From Gaertneriomyces semiglobifer (taxonomy: Eukaryota > Chytridiomycota > Chytridiomycetes > Spizellomycetales > Spizellomycetaceae), in contig JAHLKF010000009.1 of the NCBI GenBank assembly GCA_025558075.1, forward strand, positions 1 through 64,000: a stretch of DNA of 64,000 nucleotides. Direction: 5' to 3'. A model generated the notes under the pieces. That model was not told the origin of the DNA and ran no database searches. It saw only the letters and a program-made list of their open reading frames with translations. Each line of letters begins with the position of its first letter. Position 1 is the first letter of the stretch. This document shows, piece after piece, positions 20,741 through 32,159 of the stretch. Position numbers and translations under genes: made by a program.

Positions 20741-21325
20741 GGGTTTTGTGGTTTTTGTTGAAGTTATTTAATATACGTCCGAGTTCAGTTTTTGTACATT
20801 CCATAAGCACACCAAAAAAATTTCATCTGAGTTCTTGAGGACATATCAAAATGAGATATGTTGTTTTGGCGTGTGAACAAAACTGGGCACGCATCACACA
20901 CCACATTGCACATGTGGGAGAGAGAGACTCTTCAGCCAGACCAGCATCACAAAAGTTCTTGGAAAAGGGTTTGAAGTCTGAATTGTTCAATGGAATATAC
21001 AAAAAAAGACCGAAACCAAAAGGCAAGCCAAGCGTAAACAAAACTACTTGTACACCCCCCCGCCTTCCTTTCGCTCTATCCCCTCCTCCTCCTCCTGCCC
21101 TCTCTCAAACCAGCCTATATACAAAAAAAGGTTTTCGATTCCAGTGTTGATCGCTACATCCTCCAGCCAAATGAGCTTTACCCTGACACTATATACAAAC
21201 AAAAGAAAAAAGGAAATCCGCAGACTCTACCCTTCTAAAAGCAAGTCTACATCTCAGGGGTCGCAACACAGTCCCTATCTACATGTGTGTAGCTCCAAGT
21301 AAAAAAACAACAACCGTGGGAGTGT
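20513..21325. other. Convergent 3' intergenic region with microsatellites
   Basis: Contains a (CA) run at 20519-20541, a short CACACACGCA run at 20626-20641, and a long (AG) run at 20675-20737. The rest is A-rich 3' sequence. No gene was seen. Confidence 0.5.
20675..20737. repeat. (AG)n microsatellite, about 63 bp
   Basis: An uninterrupted AG dinucleotide run downstream of the first C2H2 factor. Confidence 0.9.
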
Positions 21326-23456
21326 TTAATCAAGGACAGTCAACGCCTCATACACCATCACCTGCTGTTCCTTGCCCTTAAACTGTCGGAACCCCACCTG
21401 TCGACACTCAATGCGTCCCCGAATCTTTTCATAAGTACTCTCACTGATCAACACCTGGTCTTTATCCGCCATCGAACAGATCCGAGACGAGGTATTCACC
21501 GTATCGCCGATACACGTGTACTCCAACCGCTGCGAACACCCAATGAAACCAGTGAGCAACGGCCCCGTGTTGAGTCCGACACCAATCGATATCGGGACAA
21601 GTTTCTGGCGTGCGCGTTGTTCGTTCATGGCCGCAATGGCGAGCTTGAAATCCAACGCGGCTCGGACTGCGTCATATTCAGGATGGTCATTATCGGACGC
21701 CTCCAATGTTCCAAAAGCCGCCATGAGGGCATCGCCAATGTACTTGTCTACAATCCCGTTGTGGTTGAACACAATCCCCACAAGGCGTTCAAAGTAGTCG
21801 TTCAACAAGGACACAACCTCGGAGCAACTCGACTTTTCAGAAAGCTGCGTGAATCCTCTGATATCCGCAAAGAGTACGGTCCCAATCGTCTCCCGAGATC
21901 CCTTGCGAATAACTTCTCCCTTGGTCGTCATTTTGGAAACAACATGAGGTGGTAAAAACCGGGACAAGTTTTCCGTAAGCCGGGCTTTCGTTTCCATTTC
22001 TTGTACAAGCCATGAATTCTGAATGGCCATAGCCGTCTGGGAACATATAGTTTTGATCAAAGAAACGTCTTTTGGAGAAAACGTCGAGATACGATCACGC
22101 GAATCCAAATGGAGGATTCCGAGAACACGGTTTTGGGCAATGAGCGGAAGGCAGCACACAGATCGGATTTGGCCGACTTTGACAGAGGCCTGCTTCGAGA
22201 GCATCGGATCCTCACAAGCGTCGGAGGTGATCAAACATTTTCGGGAATGATACACTTTTTTCAGGATGGTGGAAGACAGGCAAATCTCCTTTTGATCAAA
22301 CCCTTTGCCTTCGCGAACACGCACATAGTGCGTCGACAGCATGCGTGTCTCGTCATCGACCAAAAGAACCACAGCACGGTCGACTGGAAGGAGCTCGAAT
22401 ATGAGTTCACACGATTTGGACAAGGCTTCGGTAATGTTCAGGGAAAAGACTTTGGACAGTTCGTAAGTCAACCGGAGCTTCTCGTAGTCTTCTCGTAATG
22501 TGTTGACATCATCCACTTCATCACTCCGGCGAAAATCCTGGATGACTTCTGCATCCATTTCAGCACGGATGCTGACGGTCTCTTCGTACTTTTGCTCTGA
22601 CGGAAGAATCGTCACGAGTTTGGTCCATCGGTATTCCTTGTCCGTGAGCGAGCCCGATCGTCGACGGTCAAGTGACGGCGAGTAGTAAGAGTTTGGAGAC
22701 AACTGACTTAGACTGCTGAGGCGATATGTCTCGTCCGGATACGGACTCTTGTGTGCATCCTGGTCCGCATCATTGCTGTAAAAGTAGAGCGTAAACGTTC
22801 CAATATCGATTTTGTCACCGGATTGAAGGAGGTGTGGGACGTTCTTGAGGACCAATTTGTCGTTGACTTTGATTCCATTTGCAGAGTTTCGATCACGCAA
22901 GTAGAACCTAGATAAAACGGAAACGACGTTCGAAATGAGTAAAAAGCCACACAGGAGTCAACCGACAATGCTGTAAACGCTCTCACCCTTGCTCGCCTCG
23001 TTTGACGACGGCATGGTACTTTGAAATTTTTGCACATGGCAGAGCAATATGGTTGTCATCTTTTCGTCCAATGGTCGTTTCCTCTCTCAACAGGGGTAAA
23101 TCGGTCGTACCGCCAAACTTGTTTGTAAAAACCAACCGAGCCTCGGTGTTATCGACCGACGAGCGTCGTGGCGTGGTGTGCATGATCAATCTATCCATAC
23201 TCGGAGGCGACGATTCCAGGCCCGAGTCACCGATGACGGTGGGCGTATTGCTGCCATTGTTGCTGCCAGCTGTCGCGCGCCTCGGCGGAAGCGGATTCAC
23301 AGTTGTGCTTGTGAGTCCCGAGCTAATGGAATCGTTGGAGGGTCGTCGTGTGGAAGGAGGTGACACTGGCGGGGAGATGTAGTTGGTAGACATGTCGCTT
23401 TTGAGATGTGCTGATGGATAGTATGCTGGAGGACGATAGGCAACCACCGGTTCCAT
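21326..23456 (-). CDS. Class IIIb adenylyl cyclase with FHA and GAF domains, 683 aa
   Basis: Exon 22987-23456, intron 22908-22986 (GTGAGA...TATCTAG), exon 21326-22907. A disordered Ser/Pro N-terminus (1-100) precedes an FHA domain (about 105-205: TTIGRKDDNHIAL, then YLRDRNSANGIKVN), which binds phosphothreonine. A linker leads to a GAF domain (about 305-460: DRAVVLLVDDE, VCCLPLIAQNRVLGILHLDS). The catalytic domain (about 495-675) has metal-binding Asp in FADIRGFTQLSE and in KYIGDALMAAFG, the purine-contacting Lys in VDKYIGD, and Thr in EYTCIGDTVNTSSRI where classical adenylyl cyclases carry Asp. The Asn and Arg of NTSSR stabilise the transition state. The Lys/Thr pair is that of class IIIb cyclases, some of which are bicarbonate-stimulated. 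This layout is unlike the usual fungal Ras-activated, leucine-rich-repeat cyclase and resembles bacterial ones. There is no membrane segment, so it is probably soluble. Confidence 0.9.
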
Positions 23457-24040
23457 TTTGTCTCCTAGTTCGACTGCTTTAGAAAGTGCCTTGTGTGCTA
23501 TTGTATTGTTGATGATGCTATCCCGAGGGGTCCTGTTAGCTACTATGCAGAAGGGTTCGTAGCTGGGTATGTAGTAGTATACAGGATGCTTTTGATTGAA
23601 CCTAGGAGTGTTGTCCTTGCTGGTCTTTCTTTAAAAAGCAATATGGTGGAGGGTGGAGTGGAGTTGTGGTGGGTGGATGGGGGTTCCTGACCGTCTTACT
23701 GATTGCAATCACCCGCTCGCTGTGTGTGTAGCTTAGTAGTAGTTGGCGGGAGTGGTGTGTGTGTGTGTGTGTGTGTGTGTTCCTTGTTCTTTGCCCTCGG
23801 CCTGTGCTGTGTGTGTGTGTGTGTTGCTGTGGGTAAGGGAGGCACCCTTCTTTTTACTTGCTTCCCGCAACCAAAAGGGCGCGCGCGTCGCTTGGGTGGA
23901 TTCCTGTCGTAGCGTGTTATGCGTTGTGATGTTGTGTTGGGAATTGGGGTAACTTGGGGGTGGTGGCAGCAGATGATTCGCAAAGAAGAGAAGAAGAAGG
24001 GCGGTGTGTTAGATAGTTTCGTTAGTTAGTGTCCCATCTG

Positions 24041-24079
<39 letters not shown>

Positions 24080-25019
24080 TGTCTGTCTGTGGAGTATGGA
24101 ATGCTGTGCTTCCTGACGTTAACTGCTTCAAATTCAATTCTGCTATGATCGAGATATCGCAACGATGAATTGACTAATGACCCGTTGGTGGGAAGGAGAG
24201 AACATTGCAATTATTATCAACACTCATATGACAACGCTTCTTTCTTTCCCTTCGCCTCTGTCGCTTTCTTAACAATTTACCCAACCCACCCACGCACGTC
24301 CTTATGGCATTGTATGTGTATTACACCATATCATAATAAGAATATCAATACGAACCCACAACAACCAACCCAACCCAACCCAATTGCCCATCTGCCCAAC
24401 ATGAACAGACCAACACCCCCGCCTCGTCTCAGGAATCACCGAACCTTCTTCTTCTTTTCCTTTGTTTGTTATTAACTGTTTGCCCCCCCACCCACCAGCC
24501 CATTACAATTACCAACCCCACCAACCCGATGCGAGGGGGAGACGGGATAATTCCAATTTTGCCCCTTTTTCCCTTGCCCTTTGCCCAACCAATTTTCAAA
24601 TGGGTGGCATGTGCTTTGTTGTGCTTTGTTGTGCTTTGTTGTACTTGTGATGGTGTGGGCCGGTGGGATCAGATGCAATTCAACAGTGAATTGAAATGGG
24701 GCTGATGAGAAGATGGGTTGGGCTAACGTTATATGACACGGCGAAACAAGGTTGCACATCACTCCGTGCCATCGACCGCTGCGGCGCGTTTGTCACTGCA
24801 CGCACGTGATAAGTACGACTCTCACGTGGATGTCATTATTTAGCCGCAACTCCGCGGAACTCACAAACCCTAGCGCCTTTTTCTTGTCAATAACAGCAAG
24901 TGCTAAACAACACACACACATTTTTAACACACTGGGCTTTCCTCCCACAATTTTTTGACCTTGAAAATTGACACTTTTCGGGCAATCTGCAAACCTTGAA
25001 CGGTTAGATAGGTTCCATC
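23457..25019. other. Divergent upstream region of the cyclase and ribosomal S4 genes, with (GT) runs
   Basis: Includes GT microsatellites at about 23755-23780, 23810-23825 and 24045-24079, a triplicated TGTGCTTTGT at about 24612-24640 and pyrimidine- and AACCC-rich stretches around 24350-24385. No gene was seen. The last 200 bp should contain the ribosomal protein gene promoter. Confidence 0.5.
24045..24079. repeat. (GT)n microsatellite
   Basis: About 17 GT units followed by TCTGTCTGTC units. Confidence 0.85.
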
Positions 25020-26484
25020 ATGGTGCGTACCTGTCATGTACCTATACCGGGACTTTAATTGAACTCATCGGGCTTCTGTGATTTCTTTTTGATCGTCATG
25101 TATATATAGGCTCGCGGTCCCAAGAAGCACATGAAGCGGGTATGCATCATCAGTACTATGATATATCTTGAAGGATCTGTGCAGCTAAAACCTCTGGTGC
25201 TTTTTTCTTCTAGCTTGCCGCTCCCAAGCACTGGATGCTTGACAAATTGACCGGTACCTGGGTATGTTGAGCACATATGCCAGTTCTGGGGGCCACCTAG
25301 AAAGATGAAGCACACGAGAGACAAAGGTCCGCGCCGAGTCGGAGAATACTTTCTGGAATGCTATGCTGTGGACATTTGAGGAATGGGTTTCTTGAACAGC
25401 TTTGTTCGCAATGGAGATGTTTGGGACGATCTGGCGATGCACTAGCACAAGCGACCAGCGAATGCAAAGGCGAAGGAGGTCTCTCTTGGAACGACGACAC
25501 TTTAAGGATGAAGAAGCATCGAGGCTGATCCCTGTACGCCTTTTTTTTTTTTTCGCCCAACAGGCTCCCAAACCCTCTGCCGGTCCTCACAAGCAACGGG
25601 AGTGCCTTCCCTTGATTGTGTTCTTGCGTAACCGTCTAAAGTACGCCTTGAACAACAAGGAGACCAAGATGATTCTGATGCAACGCTTGGTCAAGGTCGA
25701 CGGCAAGGTCCGTACCGACGCGACCTACCCCGCCGGTTTCATGGGTACGAGTCGCAGCCACATATAAAATGGCGGATCGTTCGCTGACCGACTCTTTTTT
25801 TGGTTACAGATGTGATTTCCATTGAACAGACCAACGAACAGTTCCGTTTGGTCTACGACACCAAGGGCCGTTTCGCCATTCACCGCATCACCGCTGAAGA
25901 GGCTCAGGTAAGCGTATTGCCCGTTTGCATCAAAAGTTTGGAATCAAGGAAACTGATACAGTTCAACAGTACAAGCTGTGCAAGGTGAAGCGTATGCAAC
26001 TCGGTGCCCAGGGTATTCCCTTCGTCGTCACCCACGACGGTCGTACCATCCGTTACCCCGACCCCGCCATCAAAGTCCACGACACGATCAAATTCGACAT
26101 TGCATCCGGCAAGATCGTCGACCACATCAAATTCGACACCGGTAACCTTGTCTTTGTCACGGGTGGTCGTAACACGGGTCGTGTGGGTGTCATCACACAC
26201 CGGGAAAAGCACCATGGTGGTTTCGATATCGTCCATATTAAAGATTCGTTGGATCGCCAGTTTGCGACTCGGTTGACCAACGTTTTTGTCATTGGGGAGG
26301 GCAACAAGCCTTGGATCTCGTTGCCCAAGGGCAAGGGTGTCAAGGTAAAGAAAAAACCCCCTGTCGCACCATTCTTGGTATCGCTGTGAACTCACGCAAA
26401 TCTCCCTTTTCTTTTTTATAATTATAGCTCACCATCACCGAGGAGCGTGACAGGAGGAGGGACGCCGCTCGTGCTGCCCACTAA
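25020..26484 (+). CDS. RPS4: 40S ribosomal protein S4 (eS4), 263 aa, seven exons
   Basis: A structural protein of the small ribosomal subunit. Exons: 25020-25022 (ATG only), 25110-25139, 25214-25261, 25564-25744, 25810-25907, 25970-26344, 26428-26484. The sum is 264 codons, exactly the usual eS4 length. Hallmarks after splicing are [68 protein letters not shown], the KOW-type stretch [20 protein letters not shown] and [13 protein letters not shown]. Introns are dense at the 5' end, as in many fungal ribosomal genes. The coding part of the first exon is only the start codon. The third intron (302 nt) is much longer than the rest. Single intact copy, expected to be highly expressed. Confidence 0.97.
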
Positions 26485-27322
26485 ACTTGCGCTTGTGTCG
26501 CTTCAGTGTAGCAGGTTGGCCGCCCCCCAAAAATACAAAATATATATATACACACACAGGACCCATCAGGTGTATGCAGTTTGCAGACCAAGTTTGATGT
26601 GTGAATCCGTCCTGCATTTCACAAATCGACGTGCTCGAATGGGTGACGAGCATTCATTCCATTCCAAAGACTTTCTACTTGGCGGCATCGAAAACCTTCT
26701 CTGATTTCAGTCTTTGCCCAAACAGCGTTTTTCGTATGTGCGAGAGCATGAAATGAACATGGATCTTGATAAACCTTAACCTTACCACTACTTGATGAAT
26801 CGCGGTACAGTACGCAAATGCACCTCATTCAAACGGTTAATCGATAATCGAACACATTAACCGATAACCCAATGGTTGACATTGAATTGAAGGCGCCTTT
26901 CAAAGGCTTTGGATGGCTTTCCACCATTACAATGTGAGCAGCAGGTATATATATTGGTTTTCCGTTTGTATACAGTTAACACACACACCGACCAAAAAAT
27001 CAAGCCACTATATCATAAAAAATGTGATGATGAGAGAGAGCCAAACGATCTCATCATCCGTTATCAGTTCAGTCCAAAAAAGGAATTGTCCGTCGATGGT
27101 TTAGTTGGCAGACCCTCTCTCGCACACTGTCCACCACCACTGTCCCATCGCCCTCGCCCCAAAAAAGTCATGTTCAGCAGTTAGTCCTCAAAATCTCTGA
27201 CGAAAAAAACACCCGAGCTTTTCTCGCCCTATACAAAAAGAAGCGGTCCATGTGCGTGTATCTCTCTCATGCGTTGTGTGATGCCTACACACACACAACC
27301 TTTGCGCCATCACTGTTTTTTT
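26485..27322. other. Convergent 3' intergenic region
   Basis: AT-rich with a short TATATATA/CACACACA run at about 26541-26558 and ATCGATAATCG / ACCGATAACC motifs at 26840-26870. No gene was seen. Confidence 0.45.
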
Positions 27323-28783
27323 TTACATACACCTCTTGGCTTTCAAGTGTCGATGAAGAGCATCACTCCTCGTAAACCCCGTTCCACAATTAAAGCACCG
27401 AAACGGCTTCACACCCGGTAAGTGCGTCGTCTCATGTCGTTTCAGATCTTGTTTACGAGAAAAGCGTTTGGGACAGTACGAGCATTGGAACGGACGTGGT
27501 TTGTCGGGTTTAGTGGATGAAGATGTATCCTGATGACCATTGTTGTTGGGTGATTCACCACCCACACCACGACCTGTGATTGGGCTTGGAGAGGGTTTGT
27601 GGGGTGATGACCTGATTTGAGGTGTGTGTTGCGCGTGTGCGATGGGAGAGGTGGACAGGGACGCGCTACGTGTGGAGCCGAGGCTTGGAGACGTGATATA
27701 CGAGATCGTTCCTGGAGGAGGTTGTCCGTTCTGGTATGCCGGCGAAGGAGGGAAGAATGCATCTTGTTTCATCGTGTTGGTGGTGGTGGTGGTGGTGGTG
27801 GTGGTATAGGGGCTGTTAAAGGTGTTGGTTGCAGGACGGAAGGCGGATCCTGGTGCGGTGAGGGGCGGTGACGATAGGGTGCTTTGCGGTGCCGCCGAGA
27901 TGGAGGATGGGTCCACGGTGGTTGCTTGCGTGACAAAGACCATTGGGGGAGCTTGTGACGGTGATGCTGCAGTAGCACCCCCACCTTGTTGTGGATGTTG
28001 TCGTCCTGGATGAAGCATCCTAGGAGGCCCTTGTAGCAACGGGTAGTAGATGGGATGTTGGGGTCCCGGTCCCGGTACGTGCATACCTTGCGGCCCGTAT
28101 CCGTTGCCTCCCACAGATCGGTAGCCACCGTTCGACATCATGACCGGCGACGCGACGGGCATCTTTTGTTGGTACACCGGCTGCTTCGACACCCAGTTGG
28201 TAGTATTCACATGCTGATGTTGCATCGAGAGCGGGGTAGGTTGATGAGGATAGAACGCCGCGGCGGCCCCACCCATCATCACGTGTCCTCCACCACCACC
28301 ACTACCGGCACCCAAAGAAGATCGGTCCTGTCCACTGAAATCGTCCATATCCCGAAACAACCCCGCAAGCTCCTCCCACTCGGGATCCGCCGGGTCCCAG
28401 GGAAGATCGTCGGCTGGCTTTGGCGTCAATTCACACCCGGGCGCGAGCGGCGGTATCCCAGCAAAGATATCCGTCAATGACCCGTCGTTGACACTCGATT
28501 CGTAAAGCCCTTGAGACGGTGATACGCTTGCTGACGAGTCCTCAACCGATGACGTGACCGACGACGAAGACGATGATGACGATGGTTTGCTACGCGGGGT
28601 CTGGCGTGGGGTGTACGCGGACAGTTGTGGTGGCTTCAGTTGTTGTTGTTGTTGTGCTTGGTGGTGGGGATGATCGTTGAAGAATGAGGGTTCAATAGTG
28701 AATGCGGATAGCGGCGAGTCGTTCCGGTAGGGTGAGTATGGATTGTGACTGTAGTACGGCGGGTATTGTGAATCGACGTGCAT
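27323..28783 (-). CDS. C2H2 zinc-finger transcription factor
   Basis: An intact single exon. The start is taken as the ATG at 28783 (MHVDSQYPPYYSHNPYSPYR); the frame is open further upstream but has no earlier ATG in good context. The long disordered N-terminus is rich in P, S, Q, G and H, with a run of about nine Thr (a trinucleotide-repeat product at about 27775-27805), Gln runs and a poly-Ser stretch. Two C-terminal fingers are FQCSYCPKRFSRKQDLKRHE and FRCFNCGTGFTRSDALHRHL, the last ending with Cys instead of the second His (C2HC). The tail KAKRCM ends the protein. The finger pair (FSRKxDLKRH then F-S/T-R-x-DALxRH) matches those at 20.3 kb and 34.7 kb, and is of the type found in Crz1-like regulators. 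Target genes unknown. Confidence 0.88.
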   Translation of the reverse strand: MHVDSQYPPYYSHNPYSPYRNDSPLSAFTIEPSFFNDHPHHQAQQQQQLKPPQLSAYTPRQTPRSKPSSSSSSSSVTSSVEDSSASVSPSQGLYESSVNDGSLTDIFAGIPPLAPGCELTPKPADDLPWDPADPEWEELAGLFRDMDDFSGQDRSSLGAGSGGGGGHVMMGGAAAAFYPHQPTPLSMQHQHVNTTNWVSKQPVYQQKMPVASPVMMSNGGYRSVGGNGYGPQGMHVPGPGPQHPIYYPLLQGPPRMLHPGRQHPQQGGGATAASPSQAPPMVFVTQATTVDPSSISAAPQSTLSSPPLTAPGSAFRPATNTFNSPYTTTTTTTTTNTMKQDAFFPPSPAYQNGQPPPGTISYITSPSLGSTRSASLSTSPIAHAQHTPQIRSSPHKPSPSPITGRGVGGESPNNNGHQDTSSSTKPDKPRPFQCSYCPKRFSRKQDLKRHETTHLPGVKPFRCFNCGTGFTRSDALHRHLKAKRCM

Positions 28784-28897
28784 TCGCGTTAAGGTCAGTA
28801 AGAGTGGGTGTGGGTGGGTGGGTGGGTGAACCGTTTTGGTATTGATGCTTTTTGTTCCCGTCCGCACACTTGTTGTTTTGTTGTTGTTGGGTGGCTC

Positions 28898-28904
28898 TTA
28901 TATA
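28898..28904 (-). promoter_or_regulatory. TATA box of the second C2H2 factor gene
   Basis: TATATAA on the minus strand, 115 bp upstream of the ATG at 28783, the same distance as in the first factor gene. Confidence 0.55.
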
Positions 28905-31449
28905 GCTCTTTTTTGCGTCTGGTTCCCTTTGAGTAAGTTCTGGTCTTCAGCTCCGAAAACTCGGACAGCACAACCGCGTTTTTGTGAGTTTATGTCGGGT
29001 CGTGTGTGAGGCCGAAAGGGGGTAATTTGTCAAAGGATTCTTGGCAGGATCGTAAATCGTTGTATTGGTTTTGTGATGACAATTCCCTTCTCTAAGGGCG
29101 GGGCAGTTTGGGATTCCTGGAAAGCGTTTTGTAGTTTATCCTTTGTTTCGTTTCTTGCAAAAAGTTGGTGGGGGTGGTTGCAAAGAACGTGTGTGTTGAG
29201 GATCGACAAGAGGTTTGTTTGTTCCACAATTGTGGTCTTATACTCTTTAACGACCTTGGATGATGGCTTGGGTATCCAGATAATCGGGGGTAGGAGGCAG
29301 AGAGAGGAGGAGTAATAAGAGTATAGATAGAACAAAGCCAAAAAGATGAGGATATGGTTGTAACGTTGATTTCACGTAGGGAACGGGGCTGCAACTGGCA
29401 ATGCTGCCATGTCTGGTGGTTGCGTATCTACGATTCTCTACGACCTGGACCGCTCTCTTTGGACAAGCGCTATTGGAAATGCAACTTGCGGATGTGAGAG
29501 AGAGAGCGGGGGGGCGGGGATGTGTGTGTGTGTGTGTGTGTGTGTACTGCTGCTGCTGTGAGCTGGCCGTGTGTGCCTGTGTTGTGTGGAGGTGCTGGTT
29601 TGCTAAAGGTGACCCTTAAATTTTCCATTGGTTTGCAACCAATCCCCGACTCGATTTTCGGTCTGTTCGGCGACCGGCGTTTAACGAGGCGGGGTCACTC
29701 TACTCAATCCTGCTGATTGATGATGAGCTTCCCGATGCCCGCCCACGCCCCCAAACCTGGTATATCATCGGGTTCAATTCTTACTCGCCCTCATCGGGAT
29801 TGGTCATCTGAAAAGCAAGATGACCCTGTTCGTTAGCGCGGCAGTTTTTTGGGAGGGCGAGTATGTGCATGAACCCTGTGGAACAAAGTTGAAAGACCCA
29901 GAGACACGACAGCAGAGCCGAGATAGATGGATCTAGAGCAACAATGCACACATCGGAACACGGACCAGGGTTAAGCGGAAAAAGGTCATCAGGTCCTGCT
30001 CCCCCCAAAAACGCCAGATTACAGCCTCGTCACCTTCGTCATACCTCCCTCAATTTTAAGGCAGAACAAAGCGTACCATGCCCTTTGAAAGGAAACATTG
30101 ATAACTCCCCAACAGCAACCTTTACTTTGACAATCCTGGCTGTGATATTGCTGCACACACTCAGACCCATACCCAGCCAGCCGGCCGTTGAAATTGAATC
30201 CCATCCAATCCATCCCATCCAACATCACGCACAACGTATGCAATGCACATCCTCGTTCGCAGAATTGGGAACGCGCCGCGTCGCTCGCTACAGCCACGAC
30301 TTATTATGTAATCACCATTTATTAATCACACCAGATGACCCAAGGAACCGTGTTCAATCTTGTCACGCGTGTGTGTGTGTGGCCCTGTCATAACAGTTTA
30401 AATAATAATAAGATGGATCTAGACGGTTCCCGATGTCTGTTGGTGAAATGGATCTGCGGTATGCTAGTGCTGGACGCCTCCCGCCGTCGGGGAAAAGTCA
30501 CTATGTATGCACCCCAATGGTACGTGGAAGTGAAATTCACTGCTCGCCGGTTGATCTTGATCTTGATCTTGAGGACAGCGCCAGGCAGATGACCGTACGT
30601 ATACCGTTGGGAGGCTCGTCGAGTCGGGGGTCACGGGCAAATATCCAACCATCTCATCTTCTTCTGTGACCATGATGATGGATGATTAGTGAGGCAGCGT
30701 GTGCCATGCCTCGCCGCTCATCTGCCGCAACGGCCATGACACGAACGCGCGGGAAATTCCAATCCTCGAAGGATGAACGTTATCTTTCGCGAATGTGTGT
30801 GTGTCGGGGGCTTCTGTGCGCGCATCTAAGGTAATTTAACCAGTTCCTGCAAGCGGGTGATTACAGGCGAAGCACATGGCTATGCGGCGTTTGGGTTGCG
30901 CGGTCTTCGTAATGATCATGATGGTGAATTAACGGGAGGCAGAGTTTCTCATCGTCCAGATCCACACTGGTGGCTGAATTCTGAAGTCGACATTACCGCA
31001 AGATCATGTTGCATTCGCCAATTTCAACGAGTGCTGTATATATATATATATATATGTATGGCGTCAAATGTAGGAATGTTGATGGATGGTATGCGTGCCA
31101 CGGTGGGAAACCTGGATCAACCTCGCGCGTTTGGGCGGGGTTCTTTTGTGTATATCACTGAGTGTGTTTTTGAATTCGAATGCTTGCCGATTTTGAAGTA
31201 GCACTCCAGACAATATGAGCTTCACTCATATATGTTGATTACCTTTCCATTGATGAATGATGTCACTCTGGCAAGCCGCTCGGTTGACGAGCTTTGTTCG
31301 TTTGTTTCTTTGGCGAAAAGGTTGAGTGACCAAATTCAGACGGCACAGATCCAGATGTTTCTGGCGTTCACAGACCGTTCTCATCAAGCTCATGCATGCA
31401 TGGAAAGGTATCTGAAGAAAATGCAATGACCCAGCAACTCTCTCACGGC
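28905..31449. other. Gene-poor region, 2.5 kb
   Basis: Upstream of the second C2H2 factor. Contains a (GT) run at 29520-29545, a CCAAT palindrome at 29627-29643, a TGATCT run at about 30551-30572 and a (TA) run at about 31017-31036. The short open frames (for example 31232-31429) show no recognisable domain. No gene is called. Confidence 0.45.
29627..29643. promoter_or_regulatory. Palindromic double CCAAT site
   Basis: ATTGGTT-TGC-AACCAAT, a perfect inverted pair of CCAAT boxes with a 3-nt centre. CCAAT is the core site of the NF-Y/HAP complex. Whether it is used is unknown. Confidence 0.4.
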
Positions 31450-31616
31450 TATTGGTAGTATCCTGGTCAAGCTCGAATATTTAAGGCCATGGCTGACAAC
31501 AGAGAACACCAGCAGCAGTAGCAAGATGAAGTAGATGTAAATGAAGAACGGCTACGGCTGGCATCCGTAAGAAGAAACGACGACATCAAAACGCTAACAA
31601 GGAGACCCACGAAGGA

Positions 31617-31900
31617 GCGAGTTGTTGTTGTATGTGTACGGCGACGAACAGAAGGACACCCACCTAGTGTCTCAAAGCCAAAAACTAAATAACGCTGGCT
31701 GGGATGAAAGGCGTTACGAAGGCGTTCCCCACATTGAGCACACGATTGTTCTGCAAATCAATCGTGTGCTCAATGTGCGAAAGCCGACATCTCAAAGAAA
31801 AGGCTGTTCTTTGTATACTGGGGGGTCAGAGTCTGCCAAGATGTTCGCTACCGCCGGTTCTCGAATAGAGACGTAAACGCCCCCAAGAGGGCAATCCCTG
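31617..31900 (+). pseudogene. Decayed Fanzor/TnpB-like fragment, copy A (zinc ribbon, frameshifted)
   Basis: One frame reads IVCSMCESRHL, with the first C-x2-C of the zinc ribbon at 31767-31778. The second half, GVRVCQDVRYRRFSNRDVNA (NRDVNA at 31864-31881), is shifted by one base relative to it. NRDVNAA after a zinc ribbon is the C-terminal hallmark of TnpB and its eukaryotic relatives, the Fanzors, where the Asp belongs to the RuvC active site. Upstream, ELLLYVYGDEQ (from about 31617) may be the remnant of the RuvC segment with hydrophobic-GD. About 175 bp are shared with copy B at roughly 80 percent. The frameshift and the lost second Cys (R for C) show it is dead. Confidence 0.6.
31730..31777. 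repeat. Perfect 19-bp hairpin in Fanzor-like copy A
   Basis: Arms 31730-31748 and 31759-31777 are exact reverse complements with a 10-nt loop. The right arm encodes the zinc-ribbon start. Confidence 0.85.
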
Positions 31901-32159
31901 CACTCTCGATTTGGGGCTGACCATTGTGGATTGGTGCGTCTCTGTGTGCAGATACTGATGAGATGCGCCCGCCCCAAAATGAGGAAGACCTCGACAGTTC
32001 GAGGCCGGCGAACAACTACATGTCTCTCATTACACCGTCATTGAGTACTCATCCAGTCCTTCCGTGCGTGTGCCTCACCCAACAGAGGCCATCGCCTTTT
32101 GCCTTTTAGTTTCGTGAGTGTGCACGCTGACGTGTCGAACGACACCATTTAGACTACCA
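31901..32159. other. Spacer between Fanzor-like copies
   Basis: No gene was recognised. Some of it may be further decayed element sequence. Confidence 0.35.

Noticed and set aside
24345..24385. AACCC-rich stretch as an interstitial telomere repeat
   Set aside because: Irregular and short; better explained as a pyrimidine-poor simple sequence.
29781..30008. Minus-strand frame ending FQMTNPDEGE, with a TTTTCAG before ATG
   Set aside because: Splice-like signals but no following exon could be found.
31232..31429. A 65-codon open frame (MNDVTLASRSVDELCSFVSL) as a gene
   Set aside because: No start context, family or splice partner found; continuation after the stop is likely chance.
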